DNA from: CALLPQ01 sp964479275
Lineage (GTDB): Bacteria; Pseudomonadota; Alphaproteobacteria; Caulobacterales; Parvularculaceae
Length of the DNA: 64,000 nt
Direction: 5' to 3'
NCBI GenBank assembly: GCA_964479275.1
Contig: CAYZLR010000001.1
Location: forward strand, 92,996 to 156,995
Shown: positions 34,585 through 43,059 of the stretch, in pieces
Position numbering within the stretch: the first letter of the stretch is position 1
Layout: every line of letters begins with the position of its first letter
Program-made: the position numbers and the translations under genes
Notes under the pieces: generated by a model
The model's database searches: none
The model's input: only the letters and a program-made list of their open reading frames with translations
Told to the model about the DNA's origin: nothing

Positions 34585-35796
34585 ATGAATTGTAAAATTG
34601 AACTGATTGCCCATGAAAAAACCGTAAAACAGGAAGGGTTCATTCTTCCTTTTGTTTTGCTGACGATAGCCGCCATTTCACTAATCGCGTTGAGCAGTTA
34701 CAACGCGTTAACGCGATCAAGTGAGTATATGCAGACTTTGCAACGCGATAGCCTTGCACAAAAAGCGTTTGCCTCCGCTGAGGCGGAAACCTTGTATCGG
34801 TTTTTAACCTCAGTTGGAGAGCAAGGGGCGATGGCAGAGCCGCGAGCAGAGAGCTTTGAAAGTATTTTTGGGGGAGGCGTTAGTGATCCGATTGATCCGA
34901 TATCTCGTTGGCCGGCAAATGGCGCTATTCGACGTTCTGATACTCATGGGGTGAACGTTCTGGTCTCTTACCGGGATATTACCGGTTTTCTTCCGATTAA
35001 TGCTTTTGAAGAACATGACCTTCAAAAAACTTTTGTATTGGCTGGGTTTGTGAGGGAGGATGCGGAAAAATTGACGGCTGAGTTCCTCGATTATACGGAC
35101 GCAGACAATGCTCGAATTTTTCGCGGTGCTGAAAAATCTGATTATCGGTTTTTTAACAAGTCTCCTCCAACCAATTCACCGATACGAAACATCACGGAAA
35201 TATCCAAACTGCTTTCAATGCCTGAAAACCTCGGCAGTGAGTATTGGGATAATTTTGCCTTTATCACTGTAACACGTGCAAAAAGATCAATCGTTCAGCC
35301 TGCTTTTGCGATCCCTGCAATTCGTGAAGCTTTCAAGGCTGAAGATCTTTTTGGCAATATCGATTTTCGTGATGAAATTGCTCAGCAAGACCTGCGGCCA
35401 CTCAATCAGGCCCGATTTTTGCTTACTATTCCGGGAAGTATACCATTAAGCCGGGCGATAGAAATTGAAAAACGGGTAAATGACGTGCAAAAACCTTTCA
35501 GGCGAACGTTGATTTCTGAGCGGGCGGGCCTTGATGGTAAGAAACTATTTGACGCGATAGCCAGTAATGGCACGCAAGCGCAGGAGTTAAGCGGGGATAA
35601 TGGGGGGAGTGATCTTGGAATTCGTGAAGATAACGCAGAGAGCGAGTTTGAGCCTCAAGATGTGGAGTCTCCCATTGTTTCTGCAGACGTACAGCGTTCG
35701 GATTCAGTTATTAATGCTGAAGATGACACCGCTAGAGATAATGATCCAAGAGGAGGGGTAAATGAGTATCCACGCATATTTACAACCCGCCCTTAA
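34585..35796 (+). CDS. gspK: Type II secretion minor pseudopilin GspK
   Basis: GspK caps the pseudopilus. The site is QEG|FILPFVLLTIAAISLIALSSY, without the +5 Glu, as is characteristic of GspK. The large domain contains RDITGFLPINAFEE near 131-144 and the helical region with FLDYTDADNARI. A polar, acidic C-terminal tail of about 70 residues (from about 334) is unusual. AGAGGTGGGG precedes the ATG. Its 3' end overlaps gspL by 35 bp, so the two are coupled. Confidence 0.9.
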   Translation: MNCKIELIAHEKTVKQEGFILPFVLLTIAAISLIALSSYNALTRSSEYMQTLQRDSLAQKAFASAEAETLYRFLTSVGEQGAMAEPRAESFESIFGGGVSDPIDPISRWPANGAIRRSDTHGVNVLVSYRDITGFLPINAFEEHDLQKTFVLAGFVREDAEKLTAEFLDYTDADNARIFRGAEKSDYRFFNKSPPTNSPIRNITEISKLLSMPENLGSEYWDNFAFITVTRAKRSIVQPAFAIPAIREAFKAEDLFGNIDFRDEIAQQDLRPLNQARFLLTIPGSIPLSRAIEIEKRVNDVQKPFRRTLISERAGLDGKKLFDAIASNGTQAQELSGDNGGSDLGIREDNAESEFEPQDVESPIVSADVQRSDSVINAEDDTARDNDPRGGVNEYPRIFTTRP

Positions 35797-36949
35797 AACC
35801 ATTTCCGTAGATGGTGAAATTGCCACGGTCAGAAAAGCTTCAGGGGTGCTCGCACCGATTTTACCAAATCTGTTTATTCTCTCTCGGGGAAGATGCGGGT
35901 TTACAAGAATTAAATTGGCCTCGAATAATCGCAGTGGCCTACAGGCAGCAAAGTTTCAAGCCGCTCGTAATAAACGATTTACCCAAACGAAAGTGCGCAT
36001 TGAGCACGATAACAAAATAAGCCTTAGCGCTGGGGTTTGGAGCTGGGATAGTGCAAAAACTGTTTCTGATGGAACTGATCTGACTAAGGTTCGCGTGTTA
36101 CCAGAAACACTGGCGCGCAAGCCTCTTGATAAAGGCGCTCGGCTTGTTCGGTGTATCGATGGGGTTGAGGGGGAAATCTGGCAAGATGCAACATTGCTGG
36201 CTTCGCGTTGGTGGCCAAAGGTTCCAGCCTTACGGGAATGGCAGCTATTTCTTCGTGCTGGTAAATATCAAGACGGTTTTCAATTGGACGCTGTGCCATC
36301 AGTGTCTATTGTTGAGTGGCGCAACGATATTCCGGTTATTGACCGCGACCCTGAAAATCTTGCGATCATATTTTCTCCAGCTAAAACGGCGCTGGCCGCG
36401 TGTGGTCTATTGGTGTTCCTTGTGACCAACCAGCTGGCCCAACAATATAGTCACGGCGTAAGAATTGATCAGATCAAGCAGCAATTGGATGTAATCACCA
36501 GAGATAACCAAGATGCATATAGAGCCAGAGCGAAGGCACTTTCCAACCTGACGAAGATCGAACAAAAGATTGCCATTGATGATCCGTTGGAAATGATGAA
36601 AGCATTAGATGCCTTGGTAAATGGTATTCCGACATCAATTGGTAAACTATCAAGGCTCAATGTTACGGATCGTATACTTGAAGCACAGTTTCGTGTGCAA
36701 GAGGATGCCGATATTGCTGAGATTGTTACAGAGTTGGAAAAGAATCCTGGGCTCAGTGATATTTTTATTGAACGAACCAGTGCCCGTTTTTTGACCATTC
36801 GTGGAAAATTGGTGAAATTGGATAGCGAGGAACTTTATCAAAAAGCGGCCTCTGGCTATAATGATGGGGAGAGTGTGTTAGAGGCGGGTACGGATCAGCC
36901 GTCATCCTCGCAATCGAGTCTTCCTAACGGGGAGAATATAGATGATTGA
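35762..36949 (+). CDS. gspL: Type II secretion inner-membrane protein GspL
   Basis: GspL recruits GspE to the membrane. The 395 residues have a cytoplasmic N-terminal domain, one membrane helix near 208-226 (TALAACGLLVFLVTNQLA), a short coiled segment, and a periplasmic ferredoxin-like domain resembling PilN. AGGAGGGG lies just before the ATG inside gspK. The N-terminal domain is divergent, so identity rests mainly on position, topology and the periplasmic fold. It is followed by gspM with an 8-bp overlap. Confidence 0.82.
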   Translation: MSIHAYLQPALKTISVDGEIATVRKASGVLAPILPNLFILSRGRCGFTRIKLASNNRSGLQAAKFQAARNKRFTQTKVRIEHDNKISLSAGVWSWDSAKTVSDGTDLTKVRVLPETLARKPLDKGARLVRCIDGVEGEIWQDATLLASRWWPKVPALREWQLFLRAGKYQDGFQLDAVPSVSIVEWRNDIPVIDRDPENLAIIFSPAKTALAACGLLVFLVTNQLAQQYSHGVRIDQIKQQLDVITRDNQDAYRARAKALSNLTKIEQKIAIDDPLEMMKALDALVNGIPTSIGKLSRLNVTDRILEAQFRVQEDADIAEIVTELEKNPGLSDIFIERTSARFLTIRGKLVKLDSEELYQKAASGYNDGESVLEAGTDQPSSSQSSLPNGENIDD

Positions 36950-37805
36950 TGTAATCAACAGGCAAATTGCAACGCTTTCACCCAGAACAATATATGCGTT
37001 AATCATACTGGGCTTCCTTTTGGGCATTGTTGGAATTTTTAATCTCTCCGATCACACCGCTGTTTTAAAAGCAGAGAGGGCGGGGTTGGAGCGCCGCCTT
37101 GCGCAATATGGAGATGGTCTCGATGAAGCGCTTTGGCGCAGCAGAGCCGAAGAAACGGATGCTATCAATGAGTCTCTTAATCAATTCTTCTGGCAAGGTC
37201 CTACGCCCGGTATTATTTCTGCGCAAATAAGCAGTCAACTTAGTGCTGTGGCTACCCGATCTTTAATGAACAATATCCAGCCTGATGTTCCCCCTGATGT
37301 CCTTGAGTTGCCCGGTGACATTAAGGCACTACGATTTCAGCTGACGGCACGCACGGATGAGGCTGTAAGGGCGTTGAAAGTATTATCAGATCTCTCCAGC
37401 AATCAACCGATGCTGACGATTAATGAATTAACAGTCAATGTGAATAGCAATTCCAGCGCAAACCTGGTTATTGCCGGCATTGCCAGATTCAACATCGGTG
37501 AAAGCGTATCTCGTTCATCGCGTAACCAATCGCAACGCCGGCAAAGAAATCAAAATGGACGCACAGGCGCAGGACCCGAGAGTCCGAACCAAACCATAAG
37601 CGCGCCGTCTGCTGCAAGGCCAGCTCAAACCTCTGGGGCCACGGCTAGAAACGCTGAAGCGACGCGCCGTATAGGTGATGGTGGGTTTGTTGGCCTGACT
37701 GATGAAGCCAGAGAAGAATTATTAAAACAGGCTGAAGAGTTAGATAAGCTTTTAGGCAATAACGAACAAGCCACACAGCCAGAAAATCCGCAGGAGGAAG
37801 AATAA
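36942..37805 (+). CDS. gspM: Type II secretion inner-membrane protein GspM
   Basis: This is a bitopic protein with an N-terminal helix near residues 18-35 (ALIILGFLLGIVGIFNL), a coiled segment, and a small periplasmic ferredoxin-like domain (FQLTARTDEAVRALKVLSDL, then VNVNSNSSANLVIAGIARFNI). It resembles GspM/PilO. A long Arg/Gln/Asn-rich tail (from about 190) is beyond the usual GspM end. It overlaps both neighbours (8 bp with gspL, 1 bp with gspC). Confidence 0.8.
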   Translation: MIDVINRQIATLSPRTIYALIILGFLLGIVGIFNLSDHTAVLKAERAGLERRLAQYGDGLDEALWRSRAEETDAINESLNQFFWQGPTPGIISAQISSQLSAVATRSLMNNIQPDVPPDVLELPGDIKALRFQLTARTDEAVRALKVLSDLSSNQPMLTINELTVNVNSNSSANLVIAGIARFNIGESVSRSSRNQSQRRQRNQNGRTGAGPESPNQTISAPSAARPAQTSGATARNAEATRRIGDGGFVGLTDEAREELLKQAEELDKLLGNNEQATQPENPQEEE

Positions 37806-38287
37806 TGCGAAAAACCATTATTGCTTTTAGTGTCCTTCTTTTTTTGGGGTTTGTTTTCGGCGTTTTTCAAAGCAATTTTTCGGGGCGTGTTGAAAAAGAT
37901 AAGCAGACACTTTGGCGCACACCCAATACACTGATTACGTTTTCACAGGCGGCGGATACTCTGGAAAAATCTCTCAAGCAGAGTGGGCATTTCGGTTTCA
38001 TACCGACGGTGCTGGTTGAGGCGCCACCCGAGCCAGAAACGCCGACAATTATCCCGTTCCCATTAATCTTAGCGACGGCCCTGTTAGATGGTGTGATGCA
38101 TGTAAGCTTAAAGGCTGATGACGGCACGATAAGCAGTGCTCGTGCTGGGGATGTTATCACTGGTGATTGGAAAATACAGACTGTTTCCATGGAGGCTGTC
38201 ACGGCGGAGAATAATGGTAGTGTTTCCCAGTTCGTGATATATCCGCTCCCGAGTGTTGATAATACGATAAACGCTAATACCCCTTAA
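37805..38287 (+). CDS. gspC: Type II secretion GspC-like HR-domain protein without PDZ
   Basis: The 160 residues comprise an N-terminal membrane helix (6-23), a Pro-rich linker (EAPPEPETPTIIPFP) and a small beta domain with GVMHVSLKADDGTISSARAG and GDWKIQTVSMEAVTAE. That matches the homology region (HR) of GspC/PilP, which contacts the secretin N0 domain. No PDZ domain follows, so it is a minimal GspC. It is the last gene of the gspJKLMC unit, and its TAA stop is the first three bases of a 41-bp dispersed palindrome. Confidence 0.7.
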   Translation: MRKTIIAFSVLLFLGFVFGVFQSNFSGRVEKDKQTLWRTPNTLITFSQAADTLEKSLKQSGHFGFIPTVLVEAPPEPETPTIIPFPLILATALLDGVMHVSLKADDGTISSARAGDVITGDWKIQTVSMEAVTAENNGSVSQFVIYPLPSVDNTINANTP

Positions 38288-38325
38288 AGCACCTCCTGAA
38301 TTCAATTCGATGCGGAAGTATTTTA
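38285..38325. repeat. 41-bp palindromic repeat, copy at the gspC stop
   Basis: It begins TAAAGCACCTCC (38285-38296) and ends GGAAGTATTTTA (38314-38325), with mismatched pairing at three positions. Its first three bases are the gspC stop codon. It has the same length and left arm as the copy at 54302. It can fold into a hairpin and may act as the transcription or processing end of the T2SS messenger. Confidence 0.7.
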
Positions 38326-38582
38326 GGCGTATGCCAAAATTTTATTGCATGTTTTTTATTCAGTAGGCGTGGTGAATACTAACGATATTCCGGACCCAAT
38401 ATAAGAAGTAACCTGCGGACAGGGCGGATGTGCCTGTTTGCGCTTTGTCGGAGAGCAGATGCTATTGGCTGCATATTGATTCGAATTTTCTTTGCAAATA
38501 CTACTTGTACGTATTTTTCTAAACTAATTATCAGCTATTTTCTTTGTCATTTTATAAAAAATCACCATTCATCTTGCGTCAT

Positions 38583-38615
38583 AATGCTCTAAATTTCCAA
38601 AAATAATGGAGCATT
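38583..38615. promoter_or_regulatory. Inverted repeat AATGCTC-N19-GAGCATT in the AT-rich leader region
   Basis: AATGCTC (38583-38589) and GAGCATT (38609-38615) are perfect inverse copies. They lie in the 620-bp gene-free, AT-rich stretch 38326-38945 ahead of the large secreted protein. The function is unknown; it is a possible regulator site or hairpin. Confidence 0.4.
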
Positions 38616-38792
38616 CCACTGTTTGCGCGCGATTGTGCAAGCAATAAATTGCTTTTGTTTTGCTGTTATTGGGAAGTGTAATTTTTTTAAGGGACTGATT
38701 ATAATATCAGAATAGAAAAAATTCTCGCTAATGAATAATATACTTCTTTTAAGCAGCCATAGGGTGTGAAATTTTTACTATCTATAAAATAG

Positions 38793-38821
38793 TTGACAAT
38801 TTGTTAAATTTTTATTAACAA
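38793..38821 (+). promoter_or_regulatory. Putative sigma70-type promoter overlapped by a palindrome
   Basis: A perfect TTGACA (38793-38798) is followed at 17-bp spacing by TAACAA (38816-38821), a poor -10 match. The palindrome TTGTTAA-N7-TTAACAA (38801-38821) covers the spacer and -10, a typical repressor position. The coding start at 38946 would leave an untranslated leader of about 120 bases containing G-runs (38839-38880). Confidence 0.45.
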
Positions 38822-38945
38822 TCAAAATACTGATATGTGGGGGGTCCGCATACGCGGTCTGGGGGGGGTTTTCACCCAGAGTATATCAGATTTTACAATC
38901 CTCACTAAACAGTTTTTTGTAACTCAAAACATGTGGGGTATACTC

Positions 38946-41003
38946 ATGAAAAAATTATCTATGCTGGCCGCTGCGTCAGTGCTTGCAATGAGCTCAGCAG
39001 CTCATGCGAGTGACATCATTGTAAAAGTTAAGAACGTTAATCCTGGTGAGGCGTCAGCTAATGAAGACACAGCAACAGGAACGGGCCCGACTGCCGAGGG
39101 TCTTGGCGACGTAACCGTAGATTTTGCGGGTGCGGTCAGCGGTATTGACGCTAAAGAAAAAATCGATGGCTTTGTGCTCTCCGATCAGCGCGTTTTAAGC
39201 GATCTTCACCGCGTTGAAGCTCATGTCGAAGTCAATGTTGCCCACGAGCAAGACGGTCTACCAGCACAATTGGTTGCGCCAGGCGAGAGCGTGTTCGTCG
39301 ACATTTCATTATCAGGGGCGTACTTCAAAGAGCGTTTGGATGACACGGGTAACTTCCGTGACGGGATGATGGCTGAAAATGGATTTTCTGAACCTGCACT
39401 GATCGGTACTCTTCTTTCTGGCGGTGACGTCAGTCAGAGTTCGGCAACAATTCAATACGGTGCCATTTTGCAGCTTCCAAACCAGCAGGTCGGGACCGAT
39501 CTTGGGATGTTATTACCATTGGAAATTCACACTTGCGATCCTGAAAATCCTGTAACATTGACGGTTAATGCGCGTCGTGGGGAGTCGGATTTGCTAGCGG
39601 TGACTCCGATCAACAGCGATGGTCCGGTTACCATTGATCTTGTGCGTTGTGAGGACTCATTTGGTTTTGAAGCTGATGGTGGAACTGCGAAAATTGATTT
39701 CCAACAAGACTTTAAAGGCTTCTTATCTTCTGAGCATGATCAGGCTGACTCTATCATTCTGGGCGGCATTGAGGGCCAGATTTGGAATCACATCTTTGAT
39801 CCTAAGTCAGACGATGAAGAAGGCGAGCGCATTGTTGATATTGATGATATCGATAGCGCATCCATTGTTGTTCAATTTGAAGACTTGACGGGCATTGAGT
39901 CTGTTGACCTTTATGATGAAGGTGTCGCTGGGGAACTGCCTACCGGAACAATTCTTGCCTCTGCAACGCTTGACCTTGATACAAACACCGCAACTTTCTT
40001 CTTGGAAAACCCTGGTGTGACCATGATTGCCGACGAGACCAGAAGCATTATGGCAGGTTTGGATCTTGATCATGATGAAGACACGGAAGAAGATATTCTT
40101 CTCGAGCAAACGCTTCGTGGCTATATCGGGATTACAGCTTTTGGTCCAGATGCTCCTAAGGCTGAAGAAGTGCCTGTTTTTGATGAAGGTAAGTTAGTTG
40201 GCACAGAAACTGTTGCAATTCCTGGTGTTGGTGCCATCCAACATCAAGACATTACAATTGCGAATGTGACTTATAACTTTGCTGATCCATGTAAAGTGAG
40301 AGCAACAAATACAGCAACTGGTGGTGATGAAAGAACAGCAAAATTCTATTGCGCTGAGGAAATTGCAACTGACCTTCCATTTGCGAACCTGATTTCAACA
40401 GGTCAACAATTTGGACCTTTTGATTGGGTAAGCCAAGGTAATGGTTTTGCAAATGTCTGGCGTGTTTCACATATCGCGACACAAGACGGACATGGCAATG
40501 ACCGTACTGTCCTTAAAGGTATGGTAACATTGAAAAACAGTGCTGAATGGCAGTTTGACGGTGATTACAAGTTTGAACTACCATTTAATGTTAATCAGCG
40601 CATGGTTGGCGAAAACGGTGTGTACATTCTAAATATGAACACACTGAACAATATTCTTGTTGCGCAAAACGGCATGCCAAATGCTTTATTTGGTAACACA
40701 GACGTAACATGGACATTCTTCACTGAAGTGAGCCCACGCTGTGAGCCCGGTTTATCAACTGAAGGTGTTGATTGTGCACTAGAATTTGATTCTTCGTTGA
40801 AAATCGATGTTGATCGCTTAATGCTAACAGGCGGCGTGCTTGTACCATTTGGTGATAACGCGAATGACTCAAACTCTTCTCATTCACGTTCGTCTGATGA
40901 TGGTCGCTTTGGGCCAAAATCACCACTTAAGAAAAATGGCACAGCCATTGGTGATATCACTACAGGCGCAATCGTAGATGTTATTACTGATCTTCTACAA
41001 TAA
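38946..41003 (+). CDS. Large acidic exported protein, function unknown; candidate T2SS substrate
   Basis: From the ATG at 38946 the 685-residue protein begins with a classical signal peptide, MKKLSMLAAASVLAMSSAAHA|S. The longer frame from 38835 would bury this signal and is unlikely. The mature part is acidic (DDEEGERIVDIDDID and DHDEDTEEDILLE segments), beta-rich, and has six Cys, fitting up to three disulfides. A Ser/Asp-rich stretch precedes the C-terminus, which ends VITDLLQ. No family is recognised. Its own promoter region, a very strong terminator and its place directly after gspC suggest an abundant exported protein, perhaps a T2SS substrate or surface-layer-like component. This is inference. 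Confidence 0.75.
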   Translation: MKKLSMLAAASVLAMSSAAHASDIIVKVKNVNPGEASANEDTATGTGPTAEGLGDVTVDFAGAVSGIDAKEKIDGFVLSDQRVLSDLHRVEAHVEVNVAHEQDGLPAQLVAPGESVFVDISLSGAYFKERLDDTGNFRDGMMAENGFSEPALIGTLLSGGDVSQSSATIQYGAILQLPNQQVGTDLGMLLPLEIHTCDPENPVTLTVNARRGESDLLAVTPINSDGPVTIDLVRCEDSFGFEADGGTAKIDFQQDFKGFLSSEHDQADSIILGGIEGQIWNHIFDPKSDDEEGERIVDIDDIDSASIVVQFEDLTGIESVDLYDEGVAGELPTGTILASATLDLDTNTATFFLENPGVTMIADETRSIMAGLDLDHDEDTEEDILLEQTLRGYIGITAFGPDAPKAEEVPVFDEGKLVGTETVAIPGVGAIQHQDITIANVTYNFADPCKVRATNTATGGDERTAKFYCAEEIATDLPFANLISTGQQFGPFDWVSQGNGFANVWRVSHIATQDGHGNDRTVLKGMVTLKNSAEWQFDGDYKFELPFNVNQRMVGENGVYILNMNTLNNILVAQNGMPNALFGNTDVTWTFFTEVSPRCEPGLSTEGVDCALEFDSSLKIDVDRLMLTGGVLVPFGDNANDSNSSHSRSSDDGRFGPKSPLKKNGTAIGDITTGAIVDVITDLLQ

Positions 41004-41039
41004 TGATATACTAACAAAAAACTCACTAAATTAGAGTTG

Positions 41040-41069
41040 AAAGGATGGCCCCAAGGGCCATCCTTTTTT
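41040..41069 (+). terminator. Strong Rho-independent terminator after the secreted protein
   Basis: AAAGGATGGCCC (41040-41051) and GGGCCATCCTTT (41055-41066) form a perfect 12-bp stem with a CAA loop, followed by more T to give six in a row. It is 37 bp past the stop codon. This is the best terminator in the window and fits strong expression of the gene before it. Confidence 0.93.
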
Positions 41070-41142
41070 ATTGGGAATTGTTAAATTTTATGTGGGTAAG
41101 GCAGATTATATAACTGGAAAAAAATGCGCCCTATAAAGAACC

Positions 41143-41280
41143 TTAAGCACCTCCAATTCAATAGATTGGGTTGGGGCCTCCGTCTTTAGACGGATCGCTT
41201 TTTTGAATCGCGGTGGTACTTTTAGTCTTTCTTTTTGCGCATTTTTTGCAGTCCGAGCGCTTCCCACAGGCACGCAAAAT
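41143..41280. repeat. Dispersed repeat, degenerate copy with right arm
   Basis: TTAAGCACCTCC at 41143 matches the left end of the 41-bp core; the rest of the core is diverged but folds (CCAAT-N7-ATTGG at 41153-41169). A CCGTC-TTTA-GACGG hairpin follows at 41180-41193, with T6 a few bases on. The segment 41217-41276 aligns with the right arm of copy B (TTTTAG, CGCATTT, CGCT, CCAC). The gene-free stretch 41070-41428 holds this, a further hairpin and a tandem repeat. Confidence 0.45.
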
Positions 41281-41315
41281 ACTTTAACCTGTTAAAAGTC
41301 AGCGTTTTTTGAACA

Positions 41316-41352
41316 GATTGATGCGTGTTGGGTGGCAATAAATGCATCAATC
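41316..41352. promoter_or_regulatory. Inverted repeat GATTGATGC-N19-GCATCAATC beyond leuB
   Basis: A perfect 9-bp inverted repeat lies about 77 bp past the leuB stop. On the leuB strand no T-run follows, so it is at best a weak terminator or a 3'-end stabilising hairpin. Confidence 0.5.
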
Positions 41353-41410
41353 AAAACTTTAATTCATCCAGACTGGCTGCGGAGTCGAAATTTATCGTAA
41401 CCGGTTCCAA

Positions 41411-41442
41411 GGTTACAGGGCGCCAGGGTTACAGGGCGTCAG
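41411..41442. repeat. 16-bp tandem duplication across the leuB stop codon
   Basis: GGTTACAGGGCGCCAG (41411-41426) is followed at once by GGTTACAGGGCGTCAG (41427-41442), with one difference. The second copy contains the leuB stop (41429-41431) and the last codons. This is a recent or conserved duplication of the gene's end. Confidence 0.9.
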
Positions 41443-42469
41443 TAATAAACTCTGCCACTTGTGCGCATCCTTTGGTTCCGCCGATATCAGCAGTGACAAA
41501 CCCTTCTTGCAGTGTTTTTATCACTGCAGCCTCAATGGATTGCGCGGCATCTTCAGCGCCTGCGCTGTGGCGTAATAGCATGGCCCCGCTTAAGATTGCG
41601 CCAATGGGGTTGGCTTTATTTTGGCCAGCGATATCAGGCGCTGATCCATGAATAGGTTCGTAAAGCCCAACCTTACTCACTCCGAGCGATGCTGACGGCG
41701 CTAAGCCGATTGATCCTGTAATGACGGAGGATTCATCACTCAGGATATCGCCAAACATGTTCTCGGTTAGTATAACATCATAAGCATTCGGATCTTGAAT
41801 TAATTTCATTGCCATTGCGTCGACTAAAACATGTTCCAGTTCGACATCTGAGTAATGATTACGTTGCATTTCAATGATTGCATTGCGCCATAATCGACTG
41901 GTCGCTAGAACATTGGCCTTATCAACAGAGGTCAGTTTTCCACTCCGTCCACGCGCCGTTTCAAACCCAATCCGTGCCACGCGCTCAACCTCTCCACGGG
42001 TGTATAGGCATTCATCAGTGGCAAGATCGTCTCCTTCTTGACGTTTGCCAAAGTAAATGCCGCCGGTTAACTCGCGTACGATGATAAAATCGATCTCTCC
42101 AACATTTGGGGCGCGGAGGGGCGAGAGTGCTTCGAGTCCTTTAAACCCCTTTATTGGGCGTAGATTTGCAAATACGCCAAGTTCTTTTCTCAAAGCCAGA
42201 AGCCCGGCCTCCGGACGTAAGCTGCCGCCGTCCCATTTGGGTCCGCCCACTGCCCCCAGAAAAATAGCGTCGGCTTTCAAACAGGCTTCACGCGTTTTCA
42301 CCGGATATGGATCATTATGGTTGTCGATGGCGATGCCACCAAAATCATGGGTTTCAAAGGCTAAATCTAGATTATATTTTGTTGAAGCGGCTCCCAACAC
42401 TAGGCGTGCGGCATGCGCGACTTCGGGGCCAACACCATCACCGGGTAAAAAACAAATTCTAAAGCTCAT
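41429..42469 (-). CDS. leuB: 3-isopropylmalate dehydrogenase
   Basis: LeuB oxidatively decarboxylates 3-isopropylmalate in leucine synthesis, using NAD. The 346 residues contain the family start LPGDGVGPEV, RELTGGIYFG near 131, the substrate/metal Asp segments DAMAMKLI and GDILSDESSVITGSIGL near 238-256, and EPIHGSAPDIAGQNKANP near 270, where the Asp after HGSAP marks an NAD-type site. The start overlaps the leuD stop by 4 bp. It is the last gene of leuC-D-B. Confidence 0.97.
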   Translation of the reverse strand: MSFRICFLPGDGVGPEVAHAARLVLGAASTKYNLDLAFETHDFGGIAIDNHNDPYPVKTREACLKADAIFLGAVGGPKWDGGSLRPEAGLLALRKELGVFANLRPIKGFKGLEALSPLRAPNVGEIDFIIVRELTGGIYFGKRQEGDDLATDECLYTRGEVERVARIGFETARGRSGKLTSVDKANVLATSRLWRNAIIEMQRNHYSDVELEHVLVDAMAMKLIQDPNAYDVILTENMFGDILSDESSVITGSIGLAPSASLGVSKVGLYEPIHGSAPDIAGQNKANPIGAILSGAMLLRHSAGAEDAAQSIEAAVIKTLQEGFVTADIGGTKGCAQVAEFITDAL

Positions 42470-43059
42470 CCATGTGCCTCTTCAAATTTTTCTATTGCGG
42501 GCATTTGCGTTAAAATAGCGCCTAATGGATCAACACCCTTGAGGAGGCATTGGCGCGCAAACGCCTCAATCTCAAAGTTTGTTTCTCTTGGTTCGCCACC
42601 ATTCAGGCTGAATTTTACGGTTAAATTTTCTAAATTTATGGAAATTTTGGTGCCCGGTGCGCCCAATAGATCTTGATGGGTTTGCTGGTCAACCACAACA
42701 GGCAGAAGGCCATTTTTGAGAGAATTACTTTTGAAGATATCTGCAATATCAGAGCTGATTACGGCTTTAAATCCAAAATCCAAAAGTGCCCAGGGTGCAT
42801 GCTCACGAGATGACCCACAACCAAAATTAGCGCCGGCGACCAAAATCTCATGGCGAGCCATGTCTAGATGGTCAAGCGGGCTGTCATTGCGCAATTGTCC
42901 TTCATTATTGTAACGCCAATCGTAGAAGGCTGATTGGCCAAGACCTTCGCGTGATGTTGTCGTGAGGAATCGCGCCGGAATAATTTGATCCGTATCGATG
43001 TTGTTTTGCGATAACACAACCGTATGTGACGTTAATTCTCGAAAGGGTTCAAATGACAT
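42466..43059 (-). CDS. leuD: 3-isopropylmalate dehydratase small subunit
   Basis: LeuD is the small subunit of isopropylmalate isomerase. The signature NIDTDQIIPARFL is near residue 20 of this start, and GANFGCGSSREHAPWAL near 75. I choose the ATG at 43059, with AAGG eight bases upstream and an 11-bp overlap with leuC. The frame is open further upstream to 43122, inside leuC. It partners LeuC and is coupled to both neighbours. Confidence 0.97.
   Translation of the reverse strand: MSFEPFRELTSHTVVLSQNNIDTDQIIPARFLTTTSREGLGQSAFYDWRYNNEGQLRNDSPLDHLDMARHEILVAGANFGCGSSREHAPWALLDFGFKAVISSDIADIFKSNSLKNGLLPVVVDQQTHQDLLGAPGTKISINLENLTVKFSLNGGEPRETNFEIEAFARQCLLKGVDPLGAILTQMPAIEKFEEAHG

Noticed and set aside
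38835..38945. Longer N-terminus of the secreted protein
   Set aside because: It would place 37 residues before a classical signal peptide, and the region looks like leader DNA with G-runs.
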